This document shows positions 1 through 6,287 of a stretch of 10,702 nucleotides of DNA, one piece after another. The position numbers and the translations under genes were made by a program. Under the pieces are notes generated by a model. That model saw only the letters and a list, made by a program, of their open reading frames with translations. It made no database searches and was not told where the DNA came from. Within the stretch, counting starts at the first letter, position 1; each line of letters opens with the position of its first letter. The DNA is from Rhodospirillales bacterium. Its GTDB lineage: Bacteria > Pseudomonadota > Alphaproteobacteria > MPNO01 > UBA2964. Location of the stretch: assembly GCA_002727395.1 (NCBI GenBank), contig PBWY01000092.1, forward strand, positions 1 through 10,702, in the 5' to 3' direction.

Positions 1-1
1 G

Positions 2-718
2 GGTAGAGAAGACTCAAATTTTAAACCAGAAGGCTCAACAGAAATTAGACAAGCTGCTGCTGCTTTTAATCTTATGCGCGAACGAATACAGCGAACTATC
101 ACCCAACGCACGGAAATGCTTGCGAGCATTTCACATGACTTGAGAACACCTCTAACACGAATGAAACTTCAGTTGGCTATGATCGAGAACTCTGCCGAGA
201 TCGGTGACCTTCGCTCTGATGTCGAAGAGATGGAAAATATGGTGGAAGAATATTTAGCATTTGCCAGAGGTGAAGTTGCAGAAAAGGTTCAAAACATTAA
301 TTTATCGAGGATTCTTCAAGGTGTAATTAACAGAATTCAATCAACATCCGTGAGTATTAATCTGAATACAAAACAAATTCATTATGTTCCATTGAAACCC
401 AATAGTTTCAAACGAGCTATAACGAATATCATAAATAATGCCTCGAATTACGGAAACCAGATTGATATTATTGTAAGAAAGTTGCCTGGCTCAATTATTA
501 TCCAAATAGACGACAACGGACCAGGTATACCTTTGAAGGATAGAGAAGATGTTTTTAAGCCCTTCTATCGATTAGATGTTGCACGCAATCCCGATACAGG
601 AGGTAGCGGCCTTGGACTTACCATAGCAAGAGATGTCGCACGTGCTCATGGCGGAGATATTTTTATAGAAGACTCTCCTAATGGAGGGGCTAGGATTAAT
701 ATGCGTCTTCCCCTTTGA
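2..718 (+). CDS. EnvZ-like sensor histidine kinase, 3' part (5' end outside window)
   Basis: C-terminal part of a two-component sensor kinase; the frame is open to the window edge, so the start and the sensor/membrane part lie upstream. The first ~24 codons look like the end of a HAMP domain (PEGSTEIRQAAAAFNLMRER). The dimerisation/phosphoacceptor segment follows, with the H-box SHDLRTPLTRMK and the phosphorylated His encoded at 134-136. The ATPase domain shows an N-box (NIINNASNYG), G1 (DDNGPGIP), F-box (VFKPFYRLD) and G2 (GGSGLGLTIA), so it looks catalytically intact. It should autophosphorylate on His and pass the phosphate to a response regulator. The partner gene is not in the window; for this family it usually lies immediately upstream (inference). 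The PEG-xx-E-I-RQA-x-AFN-x-MR linker resembles alphaproteobacterial EnvZ/PetS-like kinases. The signal sensed cannot be told from this fragment. Confidence 0.93.
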   Translation, partial: GREDSNFKPEGSTEIRQAAAAFNLMRERIQRTITQRTEMLASISHDLRTPLTRMKLQLAMIENSAEIGDLRSDVEEMENMVEEYLAFARGEVAEKVQNINLSRILQGVINRIQSTSVSINLNTKQIHYVPLKPNSFKRAITNIINNASNYGNQIDIIVRKLPGSIIIQIDDNGPGIPLKDREDVFKPFYRLDVARNPDTGGSGLGLTIARDVARAHGGDIFIEDSPNGGARINMRLPL

Positions 719-831
719 TCTCAGATTTTGAGCCCCGATATAAAGACTACTGGTCATAGAAAAACAATTCGTCGTTCTCCAATTCTTAAGTTTTTTTGAA
801 AAAGGTTTCCTTCATTATCGCTATTTTTTTC

Positions 832-1425
832 TTAGCGTTTTTCAATTATTGGTAAGGGTAGAACAGATGCTATTTGAACCGCCTGTTTCAGACGACGATC
901 AAGAAAAGCCATAGTTTTTTCTAGGTCTGGTGAGTTATCATGCATCCATATATTAAAGGCCATTAAATAAATTACTGTTACCCCCTTAATTCTCATCATT
1001 CCAACTAAACCAGAAGAATTTATTCCCGATTTCTCAAGGGTTTGAGCCATAGAATTAAAAAGTTTTGGAGCTAAAAAAAGATTAGCTAAAGGGTCAAATT
1101 TGGTATCTTTTACTATTGAAACGATCGCCTGCTTGTCTTCTTCTAAAATTTCAAAACGTTTTAGAATGTTATCAAGAAGGCGATCATGAACCGGTTCATT
1201 AGAGGAATAAGGTTCATCTCTACTAAAGATCAAATCCGTACTTCTTTCTAAAAGAGCACCCACTACCGCGAGTTTTGAAGGAAAATGCTTGTAGATCTCT
1301 GCCAAAGGAAGATCAACTTCTTCTGCTATCATAAGCAGAGAAACTTTTTTCCATCGCACCTCTGAGGCACATTTGAGTGCGGCCTTAATAATTTTGCTTC
1401 TAATATTAGAAGATTCTTCAAACAT
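832..1425 (-). CDS. TetR-type regulator / COQ9-family protein
   Basis: A 197-residue, mostly helical protein. Residues ~28-52 form a TetR-like helix-turn-helix (SLLMIAEEVDLPLAEIYKHF, then PSK). The C-terminal part, with DRLLDNILKRFEILEEDKQA around 81-100 and SPDLEKTMAFLDRRLKQA around 165-182, resembles the COQ9 / 'rpsU-divergently transcribed' family. In mitochondria COQ9 binds lipid and assists COQ7 in ubiquinone hydroxylation. Alphaproteobacterial relatives keep the TetR fold and are often annotated simply as TetR regulators. DNA binding, quinone-lipid binding or both are possible; the sequence alone does not decide. The gene is divergent from rpoH and convergent with the histidine kinase. 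The start is the ATG complement at 1423-1425; the next in-frame Met is at residue 32, inside the HTH, so this start is secure although its ribosome site is weak. Confidence 0.82.
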   Translation of the reverse strand: MFEESSNIRSKIIKAALKCASEVRWKKVSLLMIAEEVDLPLAEIYKHFPSKLAVVGALLERSTDLIFSRDEPYSSNEPVHDRLLDNILKRFEILEEDKQAIVSIVKDTKFDPLANLFLAPKLFNSMAQTLEKSGINSSGLVGMMRIKGVTVIYLMAFNIWMHDNSPDLEKTMAFLDRRLKQAVQIASVLPLPIIEKR

Positions 1426-1566
1426 TTATTCTCAGAATCCTATATAATTAAGTTTGTATTCAGGCTCTTTTTAATAAAAACCTTTGATAACTTCAAACAG
1501 AAGGCATTGAAAGAAATTTCTAGCTATGACAACTTATCCTTATTATTAGGCAGAAATATCTTAAAT

Positions 1567-2445
1567 ATGTCACATGCAGTTTTAAAATCTTTAATGCAAA
1601 TTATCCTTCACCAACCGCGTTTGAGTCTTAAACGTGAGCAAGAATTATTGAGAAAATTCAAGCAAGGTGACAACAGCGTAGTGAATGAATTAGTTTCAAG
1701 CCATTTGAGATTTGTTTTGCATATTGCCCGTCGCTATAAAAACTATGGCCATCCACTTTCAGAATTAATGCAGGAGGGCACCGTAGGACTTATTGAAGCG
1801 GTTAAAAGATTTAACCCCGAGAAAAAAACACGATTATCTACATACGCGATGTGGTGGATTCGAGCGTCCATTCAGGATTATGTTATTCGTTCTAGGTCTT
1901 TAGTCAAAATCGGTACAACAGCGGCACAAAAATCTTTGTTTTTCAACATTCGTCGACTCAGACCGGAATGGCACTGGGAAGATGCGCTACCAGAGGATTT
2001 AGCCCGAAACTTAGCGAATCGCTTTAACACCTCGATTTCTGATGTATTAAACTTTGCTAGAAGAATTGGGAAAACAGATAAATCCCTTAACGTACCCGTA
2101 AAGAAGGATACCAAGACCCATTTACTCGAACAAATTGCTGATAACAGGCCTGATCCCGAATATACTTTAATGAAGAAAATGGATGGGCACATTTGGAAAA
2201 ACCGGTTATTCAAAGCTTTATCCGCTTTACCACCTCGCGAAACATTCATCATCAAGCAAAGATTTTTGTCTGATATTGCGCCCACAAGGTCAGACCTAGG
2301 AAAAAAACTGGGGCTCTCGAAAGAAAGAGTAAGACAGCTTGAAATTAGAGCTCTGGACAAGTTAAAGGAGACATTAAAACCCTTAAGAGAAAATGGAGAA
2401 TTTTTAGAAATAACGCAACGTGTGAACCTAAAACATTTCGTCTAA
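1567..2445 (+). CDS. rpoH: RNA polymerase sigma factor, sigma-32 (RpoH) family, RpoH2-like
   Basis: Alternative sigma factor of the heat-shock/oxidative-stress class that directs RNA polymerase to stress promoters. From the ATG at 1567 it is 292 residues, normal for the family. Region 2 includes SSHLRFVLHIAR (44-55) and YAMWWIRASIQDYVIRS (93-109). The diagnostic RpoH box appears as QKSLFFNIR (121-129). Region 4.2 carries the HTH, RSDLGKKLGLSKERVRQLE (241-259). The GLSKERVRQLE form and the LPPRETFIIKQR stretch before it are closer to what I recall of RpoH2 (RpoHII) than RpoH1, but this is memory rather than alignment. An upstream in-frame TTG at 1507 would add 20 residues that do not look like the family. 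An AGAAGG lies only two bases before that TTG, too close to serve it. The ATG has only a weak AGG upstream, so the start is not certain. Divergent from the COQ9-like gene; its stop is two bases from the proC stop. Confidence 0.88.
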   Translation: MSHAVLKSLMQIILHQPRLSLKREQELLRKFKQGDNSVVNELVSSHLRFVLHIARRYKNYGHPLSELMQEGTVGLIEAVKRFNPEKKTRLSTYAMWWIRASIQDYVIRSRSLVKIGTTAAQKSLFFNIRRLRPEWHWEDALPEDLARNLANRFNTSISDVLNFARRIGKTDKSLNVPVKKDTKTHLLEQIADNRPDPEYTLMKKMDGHIWKNRLFKALSALPPRETFIIKQRFLSDIAPTRSDLGKKLGLSKERVRQLEIRALDKLKETLKPLRENGEFLEITQRVNLKHFV

Positions 2446-2447
2446 AT

Positions 2448-3263
2448 TTATTCAGCTAACTCGCGTGAACGATTCTCAGCGGCAATTACAGCGGCATTTA
2501 TAAGTTCTTCTAACCCATCGGAACCCATAAGGACCTCAAGAGCAGCCTCCGTTGTTCCACCCGGACTAGTAACATTTTTTCTAAGCATTTCAGGACTTTC
2601 ACTAGTCTTTCTCACCATCCCACTACTGCCCGATACCGTTACAATTGCTAACTGCCTAGCTAGATCGGGGTTTAAACCCAATTCTATTGCAGATTTTTCT
2701 AAACATTCAATCAGCAAAAAAACATAAGCAGGCCCGCTACCTGATATTGCAGTAACACAATCGATTAAGCTTTCTTTTTTGACCCACCCTACTTCTCCTA
2801 CTGCTTCCAACATTTTGGTTGCATTCACTTTTTGTTTCTTACTCACGTTGGAATTTTTATAGGCAACCGTCATGCCCTGCCCTACAGCAGCTGGCAAATT
2901 TGGCATACTTCTAATAATAGGAGCATTTTTTGTTAAAAGAGATTCTAGGTATTTTGTGGACTTACCTGCAGCAATTGACAAAAAAACCGTCTGCAATCTA
3001 ACAAACCGAAAATATAATGGAACAATATTATCCATTACTTGAGGTTTAACAGCAAAAACGACAAATTCTGGATGAAAATTAGGGTCTAAAGAATCAACCG
3101 ACTTAACGAAATTTAAATTAAACCGACTCTGAAGATTATTATCCGCAAGAGGCTCCACTACCCTAACGTTCTCTTCAAGTAAGCCATCTTTTAACCATCC
3201 CGACAATAAGGCCTGGCCCATTTTACCACAGCCGACAAGAAGTAACTTTTGATCCATAACCAT
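2448..3263 (-). CDS. proC: Pyrroline-5-carboxylate reductase
   Basis: Reduces 1-pyrroline-5-carboxylate to L-proline with NAD(P)H, the last step of proline synthesis, in the cytoplasm. At 271 residues it has the usual length. The N-terminal Rossmann dinucleotide motif is GCGKMG (11-16). FAVKPQ (70-75) and RSMPNLPAAVGQG (118-130) are typical of P5CR. The family signature reads AISGSGPAYVF (172-182), and VTSPGGTTEAAL (231-242) closes the dimerisation/active-site domain. Everything expected is present. The first ATG (complement of 3261-3263) is preferred over a second two codons later because an AGGG lies six to seven bases before it. It sits 66 bases behind the ybjN gene on the same strand, so co-transcription is likely. 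Its 3' end abuts rpoH, so there is no room for a conventional terminator between them. Confidence 0.96.
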   Translation of the reverse strand: MVMDQKLLLVGCGKMGQALLSGWLKDGLLEENVRVVEPLADNNLQSRFNLNFVKSVDSLDPNFHPEFVVFAVKPQVMDNIVPLYFRFVRLQTVFLSIAAGKSTKYLESLLTKNAPIIRSMPNLPAAVGQGMTVAYKNSNVSKKQKVNATKMLEAVGEVGWVKKESLIDCVTAISGSGPAYVFLLIECLEKSAIELGLNPDLARQLAIVTVSGSSGMVRKTSESPEMLRKNVTSPGGTTEAALEVLMGSDGLEELINAAVIAAENRSRELAE

Positions 3264-3329
3264 TTTTTGCCCTATTTAGCGAAAATCAAAGGCTTTCCCG
3301 TCAAAAATTTGAGAAACAAGCTGCCAGCA

Positions 3330-3836
3330 TTACGCCTCACCAATTGTATCGATCATAGCGGCATTAAAAGCCTCTTCTGGTGTTTTACCACCCCAGACCA
3401 CATAGTTATACGCCGGGTAAAAACGCTCGCTCTCCAAAAGCGCAATTTCTACCATATCTTCCACTTGCTCGACACTAGGTCCCGATACGCCTCTTAAAAG
3501 CATTGCATGTCGAAACACAGGTAAACCACGTTCAGCCCATAAGTCAAAATGTCCAACCGCCAATTGTTCATTAACCCTTGCCATTAAATCATTGAATGCA
3601 GTTCGGCGATAATCTGGCACCGTCAACTCGAAAGCGCACGCAAAGTGCATAGCATTGATATCATGAAGCCACGAAAAGAATAGTCTATAATCTGTCCAAC
3701 GGCCCGATAATTCTGCAGCTATTTCATAATCAGCAGACCTTTCAAAGGTCCACCCCTGCGCTCCTGCGATTTGTTCAATAAGATCTATCGGATTTGAGGA
3801 GGAATGGTTTGTTTCTTTAACTGCTGTCACCACCAT
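3330..3836 (-). CDS. YbjN domain-containing protein
   Basis: A 168-residue soluble protein of the YbjN family (DUF1790-type), recognised by its composition and motifs: an aromatic-rich core (WTDYRLFFSWLHDINAMHFA, ~47-66), then ELTVPDYRRTAFNDLMARVN and HFDLWAERGLPVFRHAMLLRG (split around 70-116). No signal peptide or membrane segment is visible. The fold resembles type III secretion chaperones, but the biochemical role is not established; E. coli YbjN has been linked to motility and stress phenotypes. Proteins of this type sitting beside proC are common in Alphaproteobacteria (recalled context). The start is well supported by AGGAGG eight bases upstream on the minus strand (complement of 3845-3850). 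It has a candidate promoter with an inverted repeat just upstream, and proC follows. Confidence 0.87.
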   Translation of the reverse strand: MVVTAVKETNHSSSNPIDLIEQIAGAQGWTFERSADYEIAAELSGRWTDYRLFFSWLHDINAMHFACAFELTVPDYRRTAFNDLMARVNEQLAVGHFDLWAERGLPVFRHAMLLRGVSGPSVEQVEDMVEIALLESERFYPAYNYVVWGGKTPEEAFNAAMIDTIGEA

Positions 3837-3844
3837 TTTGCATC

Positions 3845-3850
3845 CCTCCT
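3845..3850 (-). promoter_or_regulatory. Ribosome binding site of ybjN-domain gene
   Basis: A full AGGAGG on the minus strand, eight bases before the ATG at 3836. It is the strongest Shine-Dalgarno sequence in the window (most other genes here have weak sites) and it fixes this start. A decoy ATG four bases upstream of the true one lies too close to the site. Confidence 0.75.
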
Positions 3851-3873
3851 AATTCACAAGTAACCTCTCAGTG

Positions 3874-3901
3874 CCTATATCATGAGAAGATCTTGTGCCA
3901 A
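3874..3901 (-). promoter_or_regulatory. Candidate sigma-70-type promoter for ybjN-proC
   Basis: On the minus strand, TTGGCA (complement of 3896-3901) and TATAGG (complement of 3874-3879) are 16 bases apart. This would start transcription roughly 30 bases before the ybjN start. It matches the consensus reasonably but not perfectly. Confidence is limited because AT-rich DNA yields such matches by chance. Confidence 0.35.
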
Positions 3902-3927
3902 TTGAACTACTAAATACAAGATATAGG
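3874..3927. repeat. Nested inverted repeats overlapping the ybjN promoter
   Basis: CCTATATC (3874-3881) is mirrored by GATATAGG (3920-3927), an 8-bp perfect inverted repeat. ATCTTGT (3890-3896) is mirrored by ACAAGAT (3916-3922), a 7-bp perfect inverted repeat. The two right arms overlap, so the pairs are alternatives. They cover the candidate -10 and -35 elements of ybjN, as an operator or an alternative-hairpin element might. Chance occurrence is possible. Confidence 0.4.
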
Positions 3928-4009
3928 GTGCCAAAAGCGGAGGCGGAGTGCAACAGATGTTTCGAAAATAATCTATAATTCCTGTGGAAAACTATAATAA
4001 AAGACTAAT

Positions 4010-4312
4010 TTATGTTTTTTTTGAATTTGTCTTTTTTCCGCGAGGAGATTTTTTTGTGATCCTCCTAGAGGTTTTAGAAAGTTCTAAATTTTTAACTCTT
4101 TTCAAAATTTCCGCATTTTCTTTACGTGTACGGGCTGCCATCTCTTTTACAGCCTCAAACTCGTCACGGGTAACAAGATCAAACTTATTCAGCACCCTTT
4201 CCACCTGCTGCCGCACCAGAACTTCAACTTCGCGTCTTATTCCTTCGAGAGTCCCAATGGCACCCCCAGCAATTTTCGCTGCGTCATGGAAAAAACGATT
4301 TCGTGTTTGCAT
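4010..4312 (-). CDS. ubiK: UbiK-type ubiquinone biosynthesis accessory factor (BMFP domain)
   Basis: A 100-residue protein of the BMFP/YqiC (DUF526) family. UbiK helps the aerobic ubiquinone-biosynthesis hydroxylase complex, probably by handling lipid intermediates or binding membrane. The alphaproteobacterial pattern is clear: MQTRNRFFHDAAKIAGGAIG (1-20), an amphipathic helix with LEGIRREVEVLVRQQVERVL (22-41), then LVTRDEFEAVKEMAARTRKE (46-65), leading into a coiled coil that ends near residue 78. The last 22 residues are an unusual tail with ten Lys/Arg and no acidic residue. The ATG complement at 4310-4312 is preceded by CGGGA about eight bases upstream. The gene is divergent from fhs, and its candidate promoter lies in the shared spacer. 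It is 173 bases upstream of ybjN on the same strand, far enough to be a separate unit. Confidence 0.88.
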   Translation of the reverse strand: MQTRNRFFHDAAKIAGGAIGTLEGIRREVEVLVRQQVERVLNKFDLVTRDEFEAVKEMAARTRKENAEILKRVKNLELSKTSRRITKKSPRGKKTNSKKT

Positions 4313-4334
4313 AGTTCAATCCCGTTTATAAAAA

Positions 4335-4363
4335 ATAGTACTATGATTTTACTAGAGCAACAA
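4335..4363 (-). promoter_or_regulatory. Candidate promoter for ubiK
   Basis: Minus-strand TTGTTG (complement of 4358-4363) and TACTAT (complement of 4335-4340) are separated by 17 bases, placing a transcription start about 15-20 bases before the ubiK ATG. The match to sigma-70 consensus is moderate. Confidence 0.35.
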
Positions 4364-4375
4364 AATCACTATGAT
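4340..4375. repeat. Direct repeat ACTATGAT in the ubiK/fhs spacer
   Basis: The 8-mer ACTATGAT occurs at 4340-4347 and again at 4368-4375, 28 bases apart. Between them GATTTT (4345-4350) and AAAATC (4363-4368) form an inverted pair. The block covers the spacer and -35 of the candidate ubiK promoter and lies just upstream of the candidate fhs promoter, a position where a regulator could act on both genes. No known binding site is recognised. Confidence 0.4.
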
Positions 4376-4388
4376 AATATGGTTATTT

Positions 4389-4418
4389 TTGACCGTTTAA
4401 ACAACACTGATTTATAAG
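4389..4418 (+). promoter_or_regulatory. Candidate promoter for the fhs-hldD-lgt gene series
   Basis: TTGACC (4389-4394) is followed after 17 bases by TTATAA (4412-4417), or after 18 by TATAAG (4413-4418). This is a good match to a sigma-70 promoter and would give a leader of roughly 75 bases before the fhs ATG. It is among the better promoter matches in the window. Confidence 0.5.
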
Positions 4419-4465
4419 AACTGTACAAAATCCTCGGCTCGTGTTTAATCCCATACAAAAAAATC

Positions 4466-4475
4466 GTTAATTAAC
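4466..4475. repeat. Palindrome in the fhs leader
   Basis: GTTAATTAAC is a perfect 10-bp palindrome about 25 bases before the fhs ATG. Pairing continues outward imperfectly through an A-run on the left and a T-run on the right (about 4461-4482), so it could be an operator half-site pair or a weak hairpin. It is AT-only apart from one G and one C, so the significance is modest. Confidence 0.35.
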
Positions 4476-4500
4476 CAATTTTTAGATAGAGCAGACAAAT

Positions 4501-6192
4501 ATGGTAAAGGCTAAAACTAAATCAGATATAGAAATTGCACGTAATGCAAATATGCGACCTGTAGTTGAAATAGCTAAAGAGCGCTTCGGAATAAATGAAG
4601 AATATCTTGACCCTTATGGACATTATAAAGCGAAAATATCTCTCGATCATATTACAGGCCTTCCAGATCGTTCTAAGGCTAAACTGATCCTGGTAACAGC
4701 AATGACTCCTACCGCAGCAGGCGAGGGAAAGACTACTACTACAGTCGGCCTAGGGGACGCCCTCAATAGGGTTGGAAAAAATGCATCGATTTGTCTTCGA
4801 GAACCTTCACTTGGCCCCTGTTTTGGAATGAAGGGCGGAGCTGCCGGTGGTGGCTATGCTCAGGTAGTACCGATGGAAGAAATCAATTTACATTTTACAG
4901 GCGACTTTCATGCAATTGGTGCCGCAAATAATCTGCTGTCAGCATTAATTGATAACCACATTTACTGGGGTCATGAACCCGCTTTAGACCCTCGACGCGT
5001 AACGTGGCGACGAGTTGTCGATATGAATGATAGGGCTCTCAGGTCAATCGTAACATCACTTGGTGGAGTAGCTAATGGTTTTCCTAAGGAGGCGGGATTT
5101 GACATAACTGTCGCTTCTGAGGTTATGGCTATATTTTGCTTAGCCCAAAGCACAGAGGACCTTAACAATAGACTAGCTAATATTGTCGTTGGCCAAACCC
5201 GTGAACGGAAGCCCGTATATGCTCGGGACTTAAAAGCCGATGGACTGATGACCGCTCTTTTAAAGGATGCCATTAAACCTAACTTGGTTCAAACATTAGA
5301 AAATAATCCTGCCTTTGTTCACGGTGGACCATTCGCAAATATAGCACATGGCTGCAATTCTGTTATCGCAACAAAAACGGCGTTAAAGCTCTCTGATTAC
5401 GTGGTAACCGAAGCAGGTTTTGGGGCAGACCTTGGTGCAGAAAAATTTTTCGACATAAAGTGCCGTAAAGCGGGATTAACGCCTCATGCGGCAGTCGTTG
5501 TAGCCACGGTACGCGCACTCAAAATGCATGGTGGAGTTGAAAAAGAAGAGCTCGGAAAAGAAAACCTCAAAGCACTAAAAAAAGGTCTCGATAATTTAAC
5601 TAGACATGTGAGAAACGTACTTAAATATAAAGTTCCAGCTGTTGTTGCTATAAACCGTTTTGTAACAGATTCAGATTCAGAAATTGAATTAATTAAAGAA
5701 CAGTGTGCAAAACAGGGTGTCGAGGCAATTGATTGTACTCACTGGGCAAATGGTGGAGCTGGAGCTGAAGACCTAGCAAATAAAGTTGTTGAACTTGCAG
5801 ACAATAATGAAGGATCATCCTTTAATTATTTATATCCGGACGATATGGCATTGTGGGATAAAGTGCACACGATCGCCCATGAAATATACGGAGCTAGCGA
5901 GATTGTCGCAGAGCAGAGAATAAGAAATCAATTCCGAGAATTAGAACAACAAGGAGCAGGAAATTTTCCTATTTGTGTTGCAAAAACCCAATATAGTTTT
6001 TCAACAGATGGCAATCTAAAGAATGCTCCCTCAGATCACGTCGTACAAATCAAGGAGGTGCGACTTGCAAATGGAGCGGAATTTTTAGTAGTTATCTGTG
6101 GTGATATTATGACAATGCCTGGGCTGCCACGGGTACCAGCCGCACACGAAATCAGGGTAGATTCGCAAGGTAATATTACGGGTTTATTCTGA
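4501..6192 (+). CDS. fhs: Formate-tetrahydrofolate ligase (10-formyl-THF synthetase)
   Basis: Catalyses ATP-dependent joining of formate to tetrahydrofolate to give 10-formyl-THF, feeding purine and formyl-Met synthesis; in some marine methyl-oxidising bacteria it can also run toward formate and ATP. At 563 residues it is full length. The nucleotide-binding loop is TPTAAGEGKTTTTVGL (69-84). EPSLGPCFGMKGGAAGGGYA (101-120) and INLHFTGDFHAI (128-139) are hallmark stretches, followed by LDPRRVTWRRVVDMNDRALR (162-181). The C-terminus includes GDIMTMPGLPRVPAA. No key motif is missing. The ATG has only a weak ribosome site (AGAG). It ends in tandem stops, TGA then TAA. hldD follows after 95 AT-rich bases with no clear terminator. 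Many Alphaproteobacteria use FolD plus PurU instead and lack Fhs, so its presence bears on one-carbon metabolism here. Confidence 0.97.
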   Translation: MVKAKTKSDIEIARNANMRPVVEIAKERFGINEEYLDPYGHYKAKISLDHITGLPDRSKAKLILVTAMTPTAAGEGKTTTTVGLGDALNRVGKNASICLREPSLGPCFGMKGGAAGGGYAQVVPMEEINLHFTGDFHAIGAANNLLSALIDNHIYWGHEPALDPRRVTWRRVVDMNDRALRSIVTSLGGVANGFPKEAGFDITVASEVMAIFCLAQSTEDLNNRLANIVVGQTRERKPVYARDLKADGLMTALLKDAIKPNLVQTLENNPAFVHGGPFANIAHGCNSVIATKTALKLSDYVVTEAGFGADLGAEKFFDIKCRKAGLTPHAAVVVATVRALKMHGGVEKEELGKENLKALKKGLDNLTRHVRNVLKYKVPAVVAINRFVTDSDSEIELIKEQCAKQGVEAIDCTHWANGGAGAEDLANKVVELADNNEGSSFNYLYPDDMALWDKVHTIAHEIYGASEIVAEQRIRNQFRELEQQGAGNFPICVAKTQYSFSTDGNLKNAPSDHVVQIKEVRLANGAEFLVVICGDIMTMPGLPRVPAAHEIRVDSQGNITGLF

Positions 6193-6287
6193 TAAGGTTT
6201 TAAAAGAATAATAAAATCTGATTTAGTAAAAGAGTTATTATCTATTTTTATAAAATTTAGTAGAAAATTTTAATAGGATAAAAAATT

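Noticed and set aside
819..840. CGCTA...TAGCG around a T-rich loop at the 3' end of the COQ9-like gene, as a possible terminator.
   Set aside because: Only a 5-bp stem, partly inside the coding end, with no convincing T-run on the minus-strand transcript.
1426..1566. Promoter search in the COQ9-like/rpoH divergent spacer.
   Set aside because: Several TTG- and TAATA-like words occur, but no pair has both good matches and 16-18 base spacing.
1878..2360. A long open frame antisense to rpoH.
   Set aside because: The opposite strand encodes an intact sigma factor with all family motifs; the antisense product has no recognisable features.
3249..3497. Plus-strand open frame across the proC-ybjN junction.
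   Set aside because: It lies antisense to the two conserved genes, has no ribosome site and no family resemblance.
3896..3932. Two TTGGCAC copies on the minus strand suggesting a sigma-54 promoter.
   Set aside because: Neither has GC at the -12 position the correct distance from the GG.
3860..3935. Minus-strand stretch TAGTTCAATTGGCA resembling a tRNA D-arm.
   Set aside because: No matching D-stem 3' strand, no T-arm consensus (GGTTCGA) and no closing acceptor stem; more likely part of the ybjN promoter region.
3984..4331. Plus-strand open frame over ubiK.
   Set aside because: It is a shadow of the well-supported ubiK gene; its product is low-complexity and unrecognisable.
6193..6287. ATAATA/TATTAT inverted pair between fhs and hldD as a terminator.
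   Set aside because: AT-only arms in a nearly all-AT spacer, no following T-run; indistinguishable from chance.
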